A stretch of DNA of 13,666 nucleotides from VGRW01 sp031396695 (GTDB lineage Bacteria; Myxococcota_A; UBA9160; SZUA-336): assembly GCA_031396695.1 (NCBI GenBank), contig JANNLG010000040.1, positions 1-13,666 on the forward strand, read 5' to 3'. The stretch's first letter is position 1. Every line of letters begins with the position of its first letter. The translations under genes were made by a program, and so were the position numbers. Positions 1 to 6,345 of this stretch are shown piece by piece. The notes beneath the pieces are model-generated. The model did not search any database, was not told where the DNA came from, and worked only from the letters and a program-made list of their open reading frames with translations.

Positions 1-896
1 TGATGGAGAACGTCTTCGACCTGCGCTCCGTGCGCGTCTCCGAAGCGATGCGCGGGCGCGACGGCGTCGCGGTGCTGCGCGCCGACTCACCCTGGCCCGA
101 CAACCTGGCCACCATCCGCGAGCGCCGTCAGACGCGCTACCCACTCGTCGACGGCGGCGGCAAGCCGCTCGGCATCGTGCACGTGAAGGACCTCGTACTC
201 GCGGGCGTGAACGAGCTCGTCCAGCCCGACCTGCGCCGCCTGGCCCGCCGCTTCTGGACCGTGCGCGAGGACGCCTCACTCGAAACCCTGCTCGGCGATC
301 TGCAGCGCCGCCACCTGCACATGGCGATCGTGCACGACGCGAACGACCGCTGGACCGGCCTGATCACGCTCGAAGACATCATCGAAGAGATCGTCGGCAC
401 GATCGAGGACGAGTTCCAGCTCGAAGCGCCCCTGTTCGTCGCCGACGGACTCACCCCGGGGCGAGTCGTGCTGGGCTTGCACGCGGAGTCGCTCGAGGTA
501 GCGATTCGCGAGGCCCTCGCGCGCGTTCCGGCTTCGGAGCTGCCGCTTCCGGCCGCGCGGATCGCCGACGCGGTGGTCGAGCGCGAGCGGGGGATGCCGA
601 CCCTCCTTGCGCGCGGCCTGGCCGCGCCGCACGCGCGCATGGCCGAGGTGAACGAGTTCGTGCTGGTGTTCGCGCGCTCGGACGACGGGATCCCGGTGCC
701 CGGGCGCGACGAGCGCGCGCATCTGCTGTTCATCATGGTCACACCGGCGCGGGATCCGCGCTTGCAGCTACGGCTGCTCGCGCGGATCGCGGGGCTGCTC
801 GACAGCGACTACGTCGTCGAGCGTCTGCGCGCGGCGGAGTCGCAGGCGCAAGTCGTCGAAGTCCTCCGCGCCGCGGATCCCGGCGCACTCGACTAG
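1..896 (+). CDS. CNNM/CorC-type protein, C-terminal part: two CBS domains fused to a PTS EIIA-like domain (5'-truncated)
   Basis: Only the C-terminal 297 residues are visible. The frame is open to the left edge, and the first Met (base 3) falls inside a helix that normally joins the membrane domain to the CBS pair, so it is probably not the start. Residues about 10-70 and 85-135 form a CBS pair; the second ends in the family signature TLEDIIEEIVGTIEDEF. In CorC/HlyC/CNNM proteins this pair follows a DUF21 membrane domain linked to Mg2+ or cation efflux. The usual C-terminal CorC_HlyC domain seems to be replaced. Residues about 152-295 look like a PTS EIIA type 2 (nitrogen-PTS-like) domain, with LAAPHAR placing a candidate phospho-His at 210, followed by LLFIMVTPARDP and LRLLARIAGLL. 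This suggests an ion transporter or sensor tuned by phosphorylation. The next gene is 257 bases away, so this gene probably ends its transcript. Confidence 0.8.
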   Translation, partial: MENVFDLRSVRVSEAMRGRDGVAVLRADSPWPDNLATIRERRQTRYPLVDGGGKPLGIVHVKDLVLAGVNELVQPDLRRLARRFWTVREDASLETLLGDLQRRHLHMAIVHDANDRWTGLITLEDIIEEIVGTIEDEFQLEAPLFVADGLTPGRVVLGLHAESLEVAIREALARVPASELPLPAARIADAVVERERGMPTLLARGLAAPHARMAEVNEFVLVFARSDDGIPVPGRDERAHLLFIMVTPARDPRLQLRLLARIAGLLDSDYVVERLRAAESQAQVVEVLRAADPGALD

Positions 897-990
897 GCAG
901 CGACCCCGGGTTCATGATGTGATCGCGCTCTTGAGTCTGGGCCAATCAACTGCGCACGAGTCTCTAGGGTATTCGACTCAGGCGATCATC

Positions 991-1009
991 GTCGCGCATT
1001 GTTCGCGAC
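991..1009. repeat. Small perfect inverted repeat (6-bp arms, 7-base loop)
   Basis: GTCGCG at 991-996 is the exact reverse complement of CGCGAC at 1004-1009. It lies about 95 bases after the stop of the CBS/EIIA gene. It could end that transcript or bind a regulator. There is no T-run after it, and a repeat this short can occur by chance in GC-rich DNA. Confidence 0.35.
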
Positions 1010-1101
1010 AGCTACCGCAACGAGGATCTCGGAGCCAGACCGGCTCGAAGACTCCGTGAAGCGAGACAGCCGGGAGATCAGATCCGCCCCGAGCTAGGCA
1101 T

Positions 1102-1122
1102 TTCCCAAGTTATTCCCAAGTT
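1102..1122 (+). promoter_or_regulatory. Tandem direct repeat (two 10-bp copies, 11-bp period) upstream of the secreted protein gene
   Basis: TTCCCAAGTT occurs at 1102-1111 and again at 1113-1122, separated by a single A. The copies therefore sit on the same face of the helix, about one turn apart. The second copy ends 31 bases before the ATG at 1154. Position and spacing fit an operator for a regulator binding as a direct-repeat dimer. The function is inferred only from this geometry. Confidence 0.4.
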
Positions 1123-1153
1123 GTGATTCATCGTTTGAACTACGCTCGCTCCT

Positions 1154-1945
1154 ATGCTTCTGCACTGTCCGCACAGATGGGTTGAGGTAGCGATTGCTGT
1201 AGGCGTTCTCGCCTTTGCGCCGGGCGCTCTCGCGTCTGAAAACGATGGTCGCGAGCTCGTCACAGACGCCACCTTGCCTCCGTCCGCTTCCGACAACGTC
1301 GATCCAACAGCTGCAGATGCTGGCGACGCGGAGACGGGCTCCGAGGCAGCAGAGACGAAGAAGGAGGAGGGCAAGGCAGAGGCAAAGGAAGAGGCGAAGG
1401 CAGAGGCCGCAGCAAAGGCAGAGAAGAACTTCTCCGGTGCCAACTTCGGTGTCGCCATCACGTTGACTGCTGACACCGGCTCGCACGATCGAGTTGACTC
1501 GGCGACGATAACGGGCACACCACCTGTCGTCCGAGTTACAGATGACAACAACGCGATCGCCAGGGTAATGCTGGAGACCCACTACTTCTTCTTGCCCCGC
1601 TTCAATCTCTTCGGATTTCCAGAGCTCGGACACGGACAGTGGGGTCACGGACCTTTCGTCGGAATCCAACCCGGATCCGACGACATAATCGACTCCGTGG
1701 CGATGGGCTGGATGATCGGCATTCGACGCTCCGTTGTCGCCGGCGCGTCGCCATCCTCAGACAGTTTCAACTTAGGACTCGGGATCGTTGTCGACCCGAA
1801 TACTCAGATCCTTGGCGACGGATTCAAGGAGGGCCGACCACCACCCGCTGGTGAGACTGAAGTTCGCTACAAGGACACCAACCAGACGGGCATCCTCATC
1901 GTCTTCTCGTACGCATTCTCTGGCGGAATCGTGACCGGCGACTGA
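1154..1945 (+). CDS. Secreted or outer-membrane protein of unknown function with an Ala/Lys/Glu-rich linker
   Basis: 263 residues. A Sec signal peptide spans about 1-28, with a hydrophobic stretch 12-25 and likely cleavage after ALA at 28. An acidic, disordered part follows (about 29-63), then a K/E/A-rich run (about 64-91) likely to be helical, then a Gly/aromatic-rich, beta-looking domain (about 94-256) ending in an alternating stretch, GILIVFSYAF. No Cys sits at the cleavage site, so it is not a lipoprotein. The C-terminal part could form a small beta-barrel or beta-sandwich in the outer membrane, or a cap held to peptidoglycan by the charged linker. I do not recognise a named family. ATG at 1154 is the first start after an in-frame TGA at 1136, and no Shine-Dalgarno sequence precedes it, so a leaderless or weakly translated message is possible. 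Third codon positions are less GC-rich than in flanking genes, which may indicate recent acquisition or weak selection. Several antisense frames overlap it, but only this frame gives a signal peptide plus an ordered domain. Confidence 0.7.
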   Translation: MLLHCPHRWVEVAIAVGVLAFAPGALASENDGRELVTDATLPPSASDNVDPTAADAGDAETGSEAAETKKEEGKAEAKEEAKAEAAAKAEKNFSGANFGVAITLTADTGSHDRVDSATITGTPPVVRVTDDNNAIARVMLETHYFFLPRFNLFGFPELGHGQWGHGPFVGIQPGSDDIIDSVAMGWMIGIRRSVVAGASPSSDSFNLGLGIVVDPNTQILGDGFKEGRPPPAGETEVRYKDTNQTGILIVFSYAFSGGIVTGD

Positions 1946-2034
1946 GGCTGCGCCACGCCGCCTCTCTACTGAATACACGTCACTTGAGCCGGTGCAGCTG
2001 ATTCAAGAGTTCGAAGTTGACGAAGTGGAAGCGA

Positions 2035-2081
2035 CCGGCGAAGGTGCCGGACGACGGTCGATGACTCGATCCGATCGACCG
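2035..2081. terminator. Two hairpins between convergent genes, possible bidirectional terminator
   Basis: The 173-base gap between the convergent stops at 1945 and 2119 holds two perfect inverted repeats. CCGGC 2035-2039 pairs with GCCGG 2046-2050 across a 6-base loop. CGGTCGAT 2055-2062 pairs with ATCGACCG 2074-2081 across an 11-base loop. The second has the longer stem (8 bp). No T-run follows on either strand, so it is not a textbook intrinsic terminator. The position between convergent genes is the main support. Confidence 0.4.
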
Positions 2082-2118
2082 AAACGTGCTAGCGACCCCT
2101 GGATCTCCGCGCTCGAAA

Positions 2119-2586
2119 CTACGCCGACTTCTCTGTTCTCACCTTCACCATCATCGCCTGCCTTCGACACACCGCGACGATCTCCCCCCGCTGATTCACG
2201 CCCTTGTGCTCGAACGTGACGATCCCCCACTCCGGCCGCGACTTCGATTCCCGCTTCTCGAGCACCGTCGTCGTCGCCGTGATCGTGTCGCCGATGAACA
2301 CCGGCTTCGGGAACTCGACCTTCTCCATCCCCAGGTTCCCGACCGTCGTCCCGAGCGTCGTGTCGCCCACCGACAACCCGACCACCAACCCCAACGTGAA
2401 GATCGAATTCACCAGCCGCTGGCCGAAGTGACTCGTCTTCGAGAACTCGGCGTCCAGGTGCAGCGGCTGCGGATTCATGGTGAGCGCCGAGAACAGCAGG
2501 TTATCCGCTTCCGTCACCGTGCGTGACGGCTGGTGCGTGAAGATCTGCCCGACGCGGAACTCGTCGAAGGTGAGTCCGCCCGCCAT
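2119..2586 (-). CDS. MaoC-type (hot-dog fold) enoyl-CoA hydratase/dehydratase, short form
   Basis: 155 residues, the size of a single hot-dog MaoC domain. Proteins of this class hydrate a trans-enoyl-CoA or dehydrate a 3-hydroxyacyl-CoA in the cytoplasm. The opening (LTFDEFRVGQIF) and the active-site loop (residues 33-45, SALTMNPQPLHLD) are typical, as are FG at 54-55 and the FPKPVFIGDTI strand at 92-102. In the classical (R)-hydratase motif (GDxNPxH) a catalytic Asp lies five residues before the His. Here that place is Asn38, before His43. The same replacement may be general in the MaoC subgroup found beside CoA-ester lyases. The ATG shares one base with the TGA of the monooxygenase gene (TGATG at 2584-2588) and lacks a good ribosome site, so it is probably translated by coupling. 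As last gene of the operon, and opposite a malyl-CoA lyase-like gene, it is a candidate for a mesaconyl-CoA-like hydratase. The known mesaconyl-CoA hydratases are longer, so the substrate is uncertain. Confidence 0.85.
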   Translation of the reverse strand: MAGGLTFDEFRVGQIFTHQPSRTVTEADNLLFSALTMNPQPLHLDAEFSKTSHFGQRLVNSIFTLGLVVGLSVGDTTLGTTVGNLGMEKVEFPKPVFIGDTITATTTVLEKRESKSRPEWGIVTFEHKGVNQRGEIVAVCRRQAMMVKVRTEKSA

Positions 2587-3854
2587 CAGCGTTGGTTCGC
2601 GGGATCCTCGAGCGGGATCGAGATGCTCGCACCGCCCTGACTTTGCAGCTGGGTGGTCTCGGTGATCTGGCGGCCGAGCGCGGTCAGCGTCGGGATCTGG
2701 TCGTCGCTGAGCGCCTTCATCCACTGCTTGCGCTTCATCGCCGCTTCCATGTACGGCGCGAGCTCTTCCATCTTGCGGCGCTGGCGCTCGGCGTCCTCGT
2801 CGTGGAACTCGGACATCACGTCTTTGGCGAATAGCTCGAGCGATTCGCAGATGTGCTCGTGGCGGTTGCGGCCGGCCTGCTGGATGAACGTGACCTGATC
2901 GACGCCCGCGTCGGCGAAGCCGCGCAGGTGCTCGCGCAGCTGGCGGGGCGTGCCGATGCCGCGGTTCGAGCCCTCGCTGGGCATGTGCTTGCGCGCGAGT
3001 TCGAAGCGCTCCCAGATGTTGGTCCGGCCGGGCTTGTGCTCGCCGAAGATGTAGTGGTGGCCGAGGCCGTAGCCGAAGAACAGGAAGCCATCGAGCCCGC
3101 GGCGGATCGCCTCTTGCTCGTCGGCGTGGCACGAAAAGCCGGTCACCATGCAGATGTTCGGGTTGATCGCGTGGCCGATCGGCACGCACTCGTTCTTCAG
3201 CGTCGCGTAGTAGTCGTCGACCCACTTCTTCGCTTCGGCGGTGTCGACGAACGCGAAGGTGAGCGCGCCGATGCCGAGCTTCGCCGCGAGCTTGATCGTC
3301 TCGCGGTTGCTGCACGCCACCCAGAGCGGCGGGTGCGGCTTCTGCACGGGCTTGGGCACCACGTTGCGGCAGGGCATCGAGAAGTACTTGCCCTCGTAAC
3401 CGGGATACGGGTTCATCGCCATCATGTTGGCGATCTGCTCGACCGTCTCGCGCCACTGATCGCGCTTCTGGTCGACGGGCACCTTGAAGCCGCCGAGCTC
3501 GGCGATCGAGCTCGACTCGCCCGTGCCGAAATCGACGCGGCCGTTCGAGACCAGATCGAGCGTGGCGACGCGCTCGGCGATGCGCGCCGGGTGGTTGTAG
3601 CCCGGCGGGCAGAGCACGATCCCGTGGCCGAGCCGGATGCGCTTAGTGCGCTGACTGCACGCGGCCAGGAACACTTCCGGCGCCGAGGAGTGGGAGTACT
3701 CCTCGAGGAAGTGGTGCTCGACTTCCCACGCGTAGTCGAAGCCCAGCTTGTCGGCGAGCTCGACCTGATCGAGCGCGTCCTGGAACAGCTTCTGCTCGTC
3801 GCCCTCCGCCCAGGGCCGCGGGAGCTGGTGCTCGTACAGCATTCCGAACTTCAT
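2586..3854 (-). CDS. Luciferase-like (LLM class) flavin-dependent monooxygenase
   Basis: 422 residues. The TIM-barrel LLM fold (bacterial luciferase, alkanal and F420 enzymes) is clear: an MKFGMLYEHQ first strand, EVEHHF at 44-49, a substrate/flavin region with HGIVLCPPGYNHPARIAE at 77-94, NGRVDFGTG at 104-112, and QKPHPPLWVA at 171-180. Such enzymes use reduced FMN (or F420) and O2 to insert oxygen, often in Baeyer-Villiger, desulfonation or degradation steps, and need a flavin reductase, which I do not see in the window. The family core ends near residue 350. The last 70 residues or so are an extra charged, helical tail. Its ATG overlaps the stop of the peroxiredoxin (ATGA, 3851-3854) and its TGA overlaps the MaoC start, so it is the middle gene of a three-gene translationally coupled operon. 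The substrate is unknown; FMN versus F420 cannot be decided here. Confidence 0.85.
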   Translation of the reverse strand: MKFGMLYEHQLPRPWAEGDEQKLFQDALDQVELADKLGFDYAWEVEHHFLEEYSHSSAPEVFLAACSQRTKRIRLGHGIVLCPPGYNHPARIAERVATLDLVSNGRVDFGTGESSSIAELGGFKVPVDQKRDQWRETVEQIANMMAMNPYPGYEGKYFSMPCRNVVPKPVQKPHPPLWVACSNRETIKLAAKLGIGALTFAFVDTAEAKKWVDDYYATLKNECVPIGHAINPNICMVTGFSCHADEQEAIRRGLDGFLFFGYGLGHHYIFGEHKPGRTNIWERFELARKHMPSEGSNRGIGTPRQLREHLRGFADAGVDQVTFIQQAGRNRHEHICESLELFAKDVMSEFHDEDAERQRRKMEELAPYMEAAMKRKQWMKALSDDQIPTLTALGRQITETTQLQSQGGASISIPLEDPANQR

Positions 3855-4336
3855 TTGAGGTCCCCGAGGATCACTTCCGCCTTGCTGACTTCGAACTTGC
3901 CGGGCGCCTCGACGTGCAGCGTCTTCACGACGCCGTCTTCCACCAGCGCGGAGAAGCGCTGGCCACGGATGCCCATGCCGAAGCTCGTGCCGTCCATCTC
4001 GAGCCCGAGCGCGCGGCTGAATTCCGCGTTGCCGTCAGCGAGCAGCGTCACCTTGTTGCCCACCGCCCGGTCCTTGCCCCAGGAATCCATCACGAACGCG
4101 TCGTTGACGGAGATGCAGACGATCTCGGAGACGCCTTTGCCCTTGATCTCCTCGGCCTTCTCGACGAAGCCCGGCAGGTGCTTGGCCGAGCAGGTGGGCG
4201 TGAACGCACCGGGCACCGAGAACAGCACGACCTTGCGGCCCTTGAAGAACTCGTCGGTGTGGATGTCCTTGATGCCTTCGGGCGTCAGGCGCTTGAGCGT
4301 GGCCTTGGGAATGCGGTCGCCGACTTTGATCGCCAT
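3851..4336 (-). CDS. Peroxiredoxin, Prx5/type II class
   Basis: 161 residues, the normal length for type II/Prx5 peroxiredoxins, which reduce H2O2 and alkyl hydroperoxides using thioredoxin, glutaredoxin or glutathione. The peroxidatic Cys is C49 in VPGAFTPTCS (41-50). A second Cys, C74 in EIVCISVND, is 25 residues later, the spacing of the C51/C76 pair of plant type II enzymes, which suggests an intramolecular disulfide mechanism. No signal peptide is present, so it should be cytoplasmic. I chose the ATG at 4336 because it gives the canonical family N-terminus (MAIKVGDRIP) and has GAGGAG 8 bases upstream (4345-4350). A longer open frame upstream runs antisense over the lyase gene and has no family similarity. 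It is first in the operon with the monooxygenase and MaoC genes. Detoxifying peroxide released by the flavin enzyme is a natural but inferred role. Confidence 0.93.
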   Translation of the reverse strand: MAIKVGDRIPKATLKRLTPEGIKDIHTDEFFKGRKVVLFSVPGAFTPTCSAKHLPGFVEKAEEIKGKGVSEIVCISVNDAFVMDSWGKDRAVGNKVTLLADGNAEFSRALGLEMDGTSFGMGIRGQRFSALVEDGVVKTLHVEAPGKFEVSKAEVILGDLK

Positions 4337-4367
4337 GGGGGTTGCTCCTCGGTTCGGGGTTCGAGCG

Positions 4368-4397
4368 ATTATGCGTGGTAGAATCCGCGCCCCGCAA
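4368..4397 (-). promoter_or_regulatory. Putative promoter of the peroxiredoxin-monooxygenase-MaoC operon
   Basis: Reading leftward, CATAAT (4373 to 4368) resembles a -10 box and TTGCGG (4397 to 4392) a weak -35 box, 18 bases apart. A start near 4361 would leave a leader of about 24 bases that contains the GAGGAG site. The elements overlap the opposing promoter. This is a motif-based guess. Confidence 0.4.
4376..4384 (+). promoter_or_regulatory. Putative extended -10 promoter of the lyase-hydrolase operon
   Basis: TGGTAGAAT matches the extended -10 pattern (TG, one base, then TAGAAT) with one mismatch to TATAAT. No good -35 box is found at normal spacing, as is common for extended -10 promoters. 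A start around 4391 would give a leader of under 20 bases holding the AAGGAGA ribosome site (4396-4402). Confidence 0.45.
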
Positions 4398-4408
4398 GGA
4401 GACGCCCC

Positions 4409-5458
4409 ATGCGCAGCCCCCGTCACTTCTTCGCGCCCAAGGCCATCGGCGCGCCCGCACCCGTCCGCGAGGTCCCGGTTCGCCCCTCGCGCATGATCCA
4501 TTTCTTCGACCCGAGCAATCCGCGCATGGCGTCGAAGGTGCCGGACATCGCCAAGCAGGTGGACATCCTGCTCGGCAACCTCGAAGACGCGATCCCGACC
4601 GAGCGCAAGCTCGACGCGCGCGAGGGGCTGATCAAAATCGCGCGCGACGTCGACTTCGGGAACACACAGCTGTGGACGCGCGTGAATTCGCTCGACAGCC
4701 CGTGGATGCTCGACGACCTGACGCGGCTGGTGCTCGAAATCGGCGACAAGCTCGACGTGATCATGGTGCCGAAGGTCGAGGGCGCCTGGGACATCCATTT
4801 CGTCGATCAGCTCCTGGCGCAGCTCGAGGCGAAGGCGGGGCTGCGCAAGCCGCTGCTCGTGCACGCGATCCTGGAGACGGCGCTCGGCGTCGCGAACGTC
4901 GAGGAGATCGCCGCGGCCTCGCCGCGCATGCAGGGCATGTCGCTCGGCCCGGCCGACCTGGCCGCGTCGCGGCGCATGAAGACCACGCGCGTGGGCGGCG
5001 GCCATCCGGGCTACCTGGTGCGCACGGATCCGGATCCGAAGTCCGCCGACGCGCCGCGGCTCACCGCGCAGCAGGATCTCTGGCACTACACCATGGGGCG
5101 TATGGTCGACGCCTGCGCGGCGACCGGGGCGCTGCCCTTCTACGGCCCGTTCGGCGCGATCGACGATCCGGTCGGCTGCGAGGACCAGTTCCGCAACGCC
5201 TTCCTGATGGGCTGCGTGGGCGCGTGGTCGCTGCACCCGAGCCAGATCGAGATCGCCAAGCGCGTGTTCAGCCCGCCGCCCGACGAGGTGCTGTGGGCCA
5301 AGCGAGTTATCGCGGCCATGCCCGACGGCAGCGGCACGGTGATGCTCGAGGGCAAGATGCAGGACGACGCCACCTTCAAACAGTGCAAGGTGATGGTGAC
5401 GCTCGCCGAGCTGATCGCGTCGCGCGATCCCGAGCTGAAGAAGAAATACGAGCTTTGA
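4409..5458 (+). CDS. mcl: HpcH/HpaI-type CoA-ester lyase, close to L-malyl-CoA/beta-methylmalyl-CoA lyase
   Basis: 349 residues, the length of the Chloroflexus/Rhodobacter malyl-CoA lyases (about 320-350) and longer than ordinary CitE proteins. Similarity to those enzymes runs the full length: an FFAPKAIGAP start, RPSRMIHFF (26-33), GNLEDAIP (56-63), VIMVPKVEGAWDIHFVD (117-133), SLGPADLAASR (178-188), GGGHP, YGPFG, and the GKMQDDATFKQ tail (315-325). Likely Mg2+ ligands are E156 (ILETALG) and D183 (PADLA); R91 in WTRVN should bind CoA or the substrate. Known members cleave L-malyl-CoA to acetyl-CoA and glyoxylate, beta-methylmalyl-CoA to propionyl-CoA and glyoxylate, or citramalyl-CoA to acetyl-CoA and pyruvate. 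Which applies here cannot be read from sequence. The ATG is supported by AAGGAGA 6 bases upstream. It leads a three-gene operon; its TGA overlaps the TTG start of the next gene. The MaoC gene in the divergent operon could supply its substrate. Confidence 0.88.
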   Translation: MRSPRHFFAPKAIGAPAPVREVPVRPSRMIHFFDPSNPRMASKVPDIAKQVDILLGNLEDAIPTERKLDAREGLIKIARDVDFGNTQLWTRVNSLDSPWMLDDLTRLVLEIGDKLDVIMVPKVEGAWDIHFVDQLLAQLEAKAGLRKPLLVHAILETALGVANVEEIAAASPRMQGMSLGPADLAASRRMKTTRVGGGHPGYLVRTDPDPKSADAPRLTAQQDLWHYTMGRMVDACAATGALPFYGPFGAIDDPVGCEDQFRNAFLMGCVGAWSLHPSQIEIAKRVFSPPPDEVLWAKRVIAAMPDGSGTVMLEGKMQDDATFKQCKVMVTLAELIASRDPELKKKYEL

Positions 5459-6345
5459 GCGAGGCGCCCGACTGGTTCGTTCGCGCGCTCGCGCACCGGC
5501 CCGAGGATCTGCAGGTCGAGGTGGAGGGATGCGCGATCCACTACCTGCGCTGGGGTGAGTCCGACAAGCCCGGCATCGTGCTCGTGCACGGCGGCGCGGC
5601 GCACGCGCACTGGTGGAGCTTCATCGCGCCGCTGCTCGCCACGCAGTACCACGTGGTCGCGCTCGATCTGTCCGGGCACGGCGACAGCGGCCGGCGCGCG
5701 GAGTACCAGCGCGAAGTCTGGTCCGACGAGGTCATGGCGGTGGCACGCCACGCCGGCATCGTCGGTGCGCCGCTGCTCGTCGGCCACAGCATGGGCGGGA
5801 TCGTGTGCATCTCGGCCGCGGCGCGCTACGGCGACCGGCTCGCCGGCGCGATCATCGTTGACGCGCCGGTGCGGCGGCCCGACCCCGAGTCGGAGGAAGG
5901 CACGCGCGGCCGCGCCTTCCGCAATCCCAAGACGTACAAGGATTTCGAGACGGCGGTCGCGAAGTTCCGGCTGATCCCGCCGCAGCCGTGCGAGAACGAC
6001 TTCATCGTCGACCACGTCGCGCGCAACTCCATCCACCAGACGACCGCGGGCTGGACCTGGAAGTTCGACCCGGTCGTGTTCCGGCGCGCGAGCCCCGAGT
6101 CGATCCAGGAGAATCTCGCGCAGGTGCGCTGTCGCGTGGCGCTGATCCGCGGCGAGCTCTCCTTCCTCGTCACGCCCGACGTGGCCGACTACATGTACGA
6201 GCTGCTCGACCGCAACGCGCCCGTCGTCGAGATCCCGCAGGCGCACCACCACTTGCTGCTCGATCAGCCGCTCGCGTTCATCTCGGCGCTGCGCGCGATT
6301 CTGGCGGACTGGGAGCACTCATTGCCACGGAGGCAGCGAACGTGA
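5455..6345 (+). CDS. Alpha/beta hydrolase, first of two
   Basis: 296 residues from a TTG start. TTG at 5455 overlaps the TGA of the lyase gene (TTGA) and gives an N-terminus usual for this family (SEAPDWFVRALAHRPED). The frame is open far upstream, but that part is a shadow of the lyase gene. The fold is clear: HGG at 45-47 (oxyanion hole), DLSGHGDS (71-78), the nucleophile elbow VGHSMGG with S112, and the His loop AHHHLLLDQP with H265 as likely catalytic base. The usual acid after strand 7 (GxxDxxxP) is missing: the region reads GELSFLVTP (233-241). D136 after strand 6 (IIVDAP) may serve instead, as the acid does in some haloalkane dehalogenases. Cytoplasmic; it could act on an ester, lactone, thioester or C-C bond. 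Its TGA overlaps the GTG of the second hydrolase. The substrate is unknown. Confidence 0.85.
   Translation: MSEAPDWFVRALAHRPEDLQVEVEGCAIHYLRWGESDKPGIVLVHGGAAHAHWWSFIAPLLATQYHVVALDLSGHGDSGRRAEYQREVWSDEVMAVARHAGIVGAPLLVGHSMGGIVCISAAARYGDRLAGAIIVDAPVRRPDPESEEGTRGRAFRNPKTYKDFETAVAKFRLIPPQPCENDFIVDHVARNSIHQTTAGWTWKFDPVVFRRASPESIQENLAQVRCRVALIRGELSFLVTPDVADYMYELLDRNAPVVEIPQAHHHLLLDQPLAFISALRAILADWEHSLPRRQRT
6329..6333 (+). promoter_or_regulatory. Ribosome binding site that fixes the GTG start of the second hydrolase
   Basis: GGAGG at 6329-6333 lies 8 bases before the GTG at 6342, inside the end of the first hydrolase gene. This spacing, with the GTGA overlap, chooses GTG 6342 over upstream frame extensions. 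Confidence 0.6.

Larger units (their letters stand above)
897..1153. other. Non-coding gap of 257 bases
   Basis: I see no credible gene here. The stretch is less GC-rich than its surroundings. It holds a short perfect hairpin (991-996 with 1004-1009, 7-base loop), a second small one (1032-1036 with 1042-1046, 5-base loop), and a tandem 11-bp repeat just before the next gene (1102-1122). Neither hairpin has a T-run, so terminator function for the upstream gene is only possible. The promoter of the following gene should lie here, but I could not pick a convincing -35/-10 pair. Confidence 0.6.

Noticed and set aside
897..1153. Possible small RNA or tRNA in the non-coding gap
   Set aside because: No cloverleaf, no T-loop-like sequence and no strong terminator hairpin could be found by eye.
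1094..1669. 191-codon antisense frame over the exported protein gene, with Cys/Leu-rich runs
   Set aside because: The Leu/Cys runs are the antisense image of the K/E/A linker repeats; no domain or start signal supports it.
2853..4496. 547-codon open frame on the plus strand opposite the monooxygenase and peroxiredoxin
   Set aside because: The translation is low-complexity Ala/Val/Arg/Leu without any domain, and both minus-strand genes beneath it are clear family members.
4342..5454. Long upstream extension of the first hydrolase frame
   Set aside because: It lies in the +1 shadow of the lyase gene and reads as Arg/Ala-rich noise; the TTG at 5455 with a TTGA overlap explains the true start.
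5988..6341. N-terminal extension of the second hydrolase from an ATG at 5988
   Set aside because: It would overlap the first hydrolase by over 350 bases with Arg-rich sequence; GTG 6342 has a good ribosome site and the right family start.
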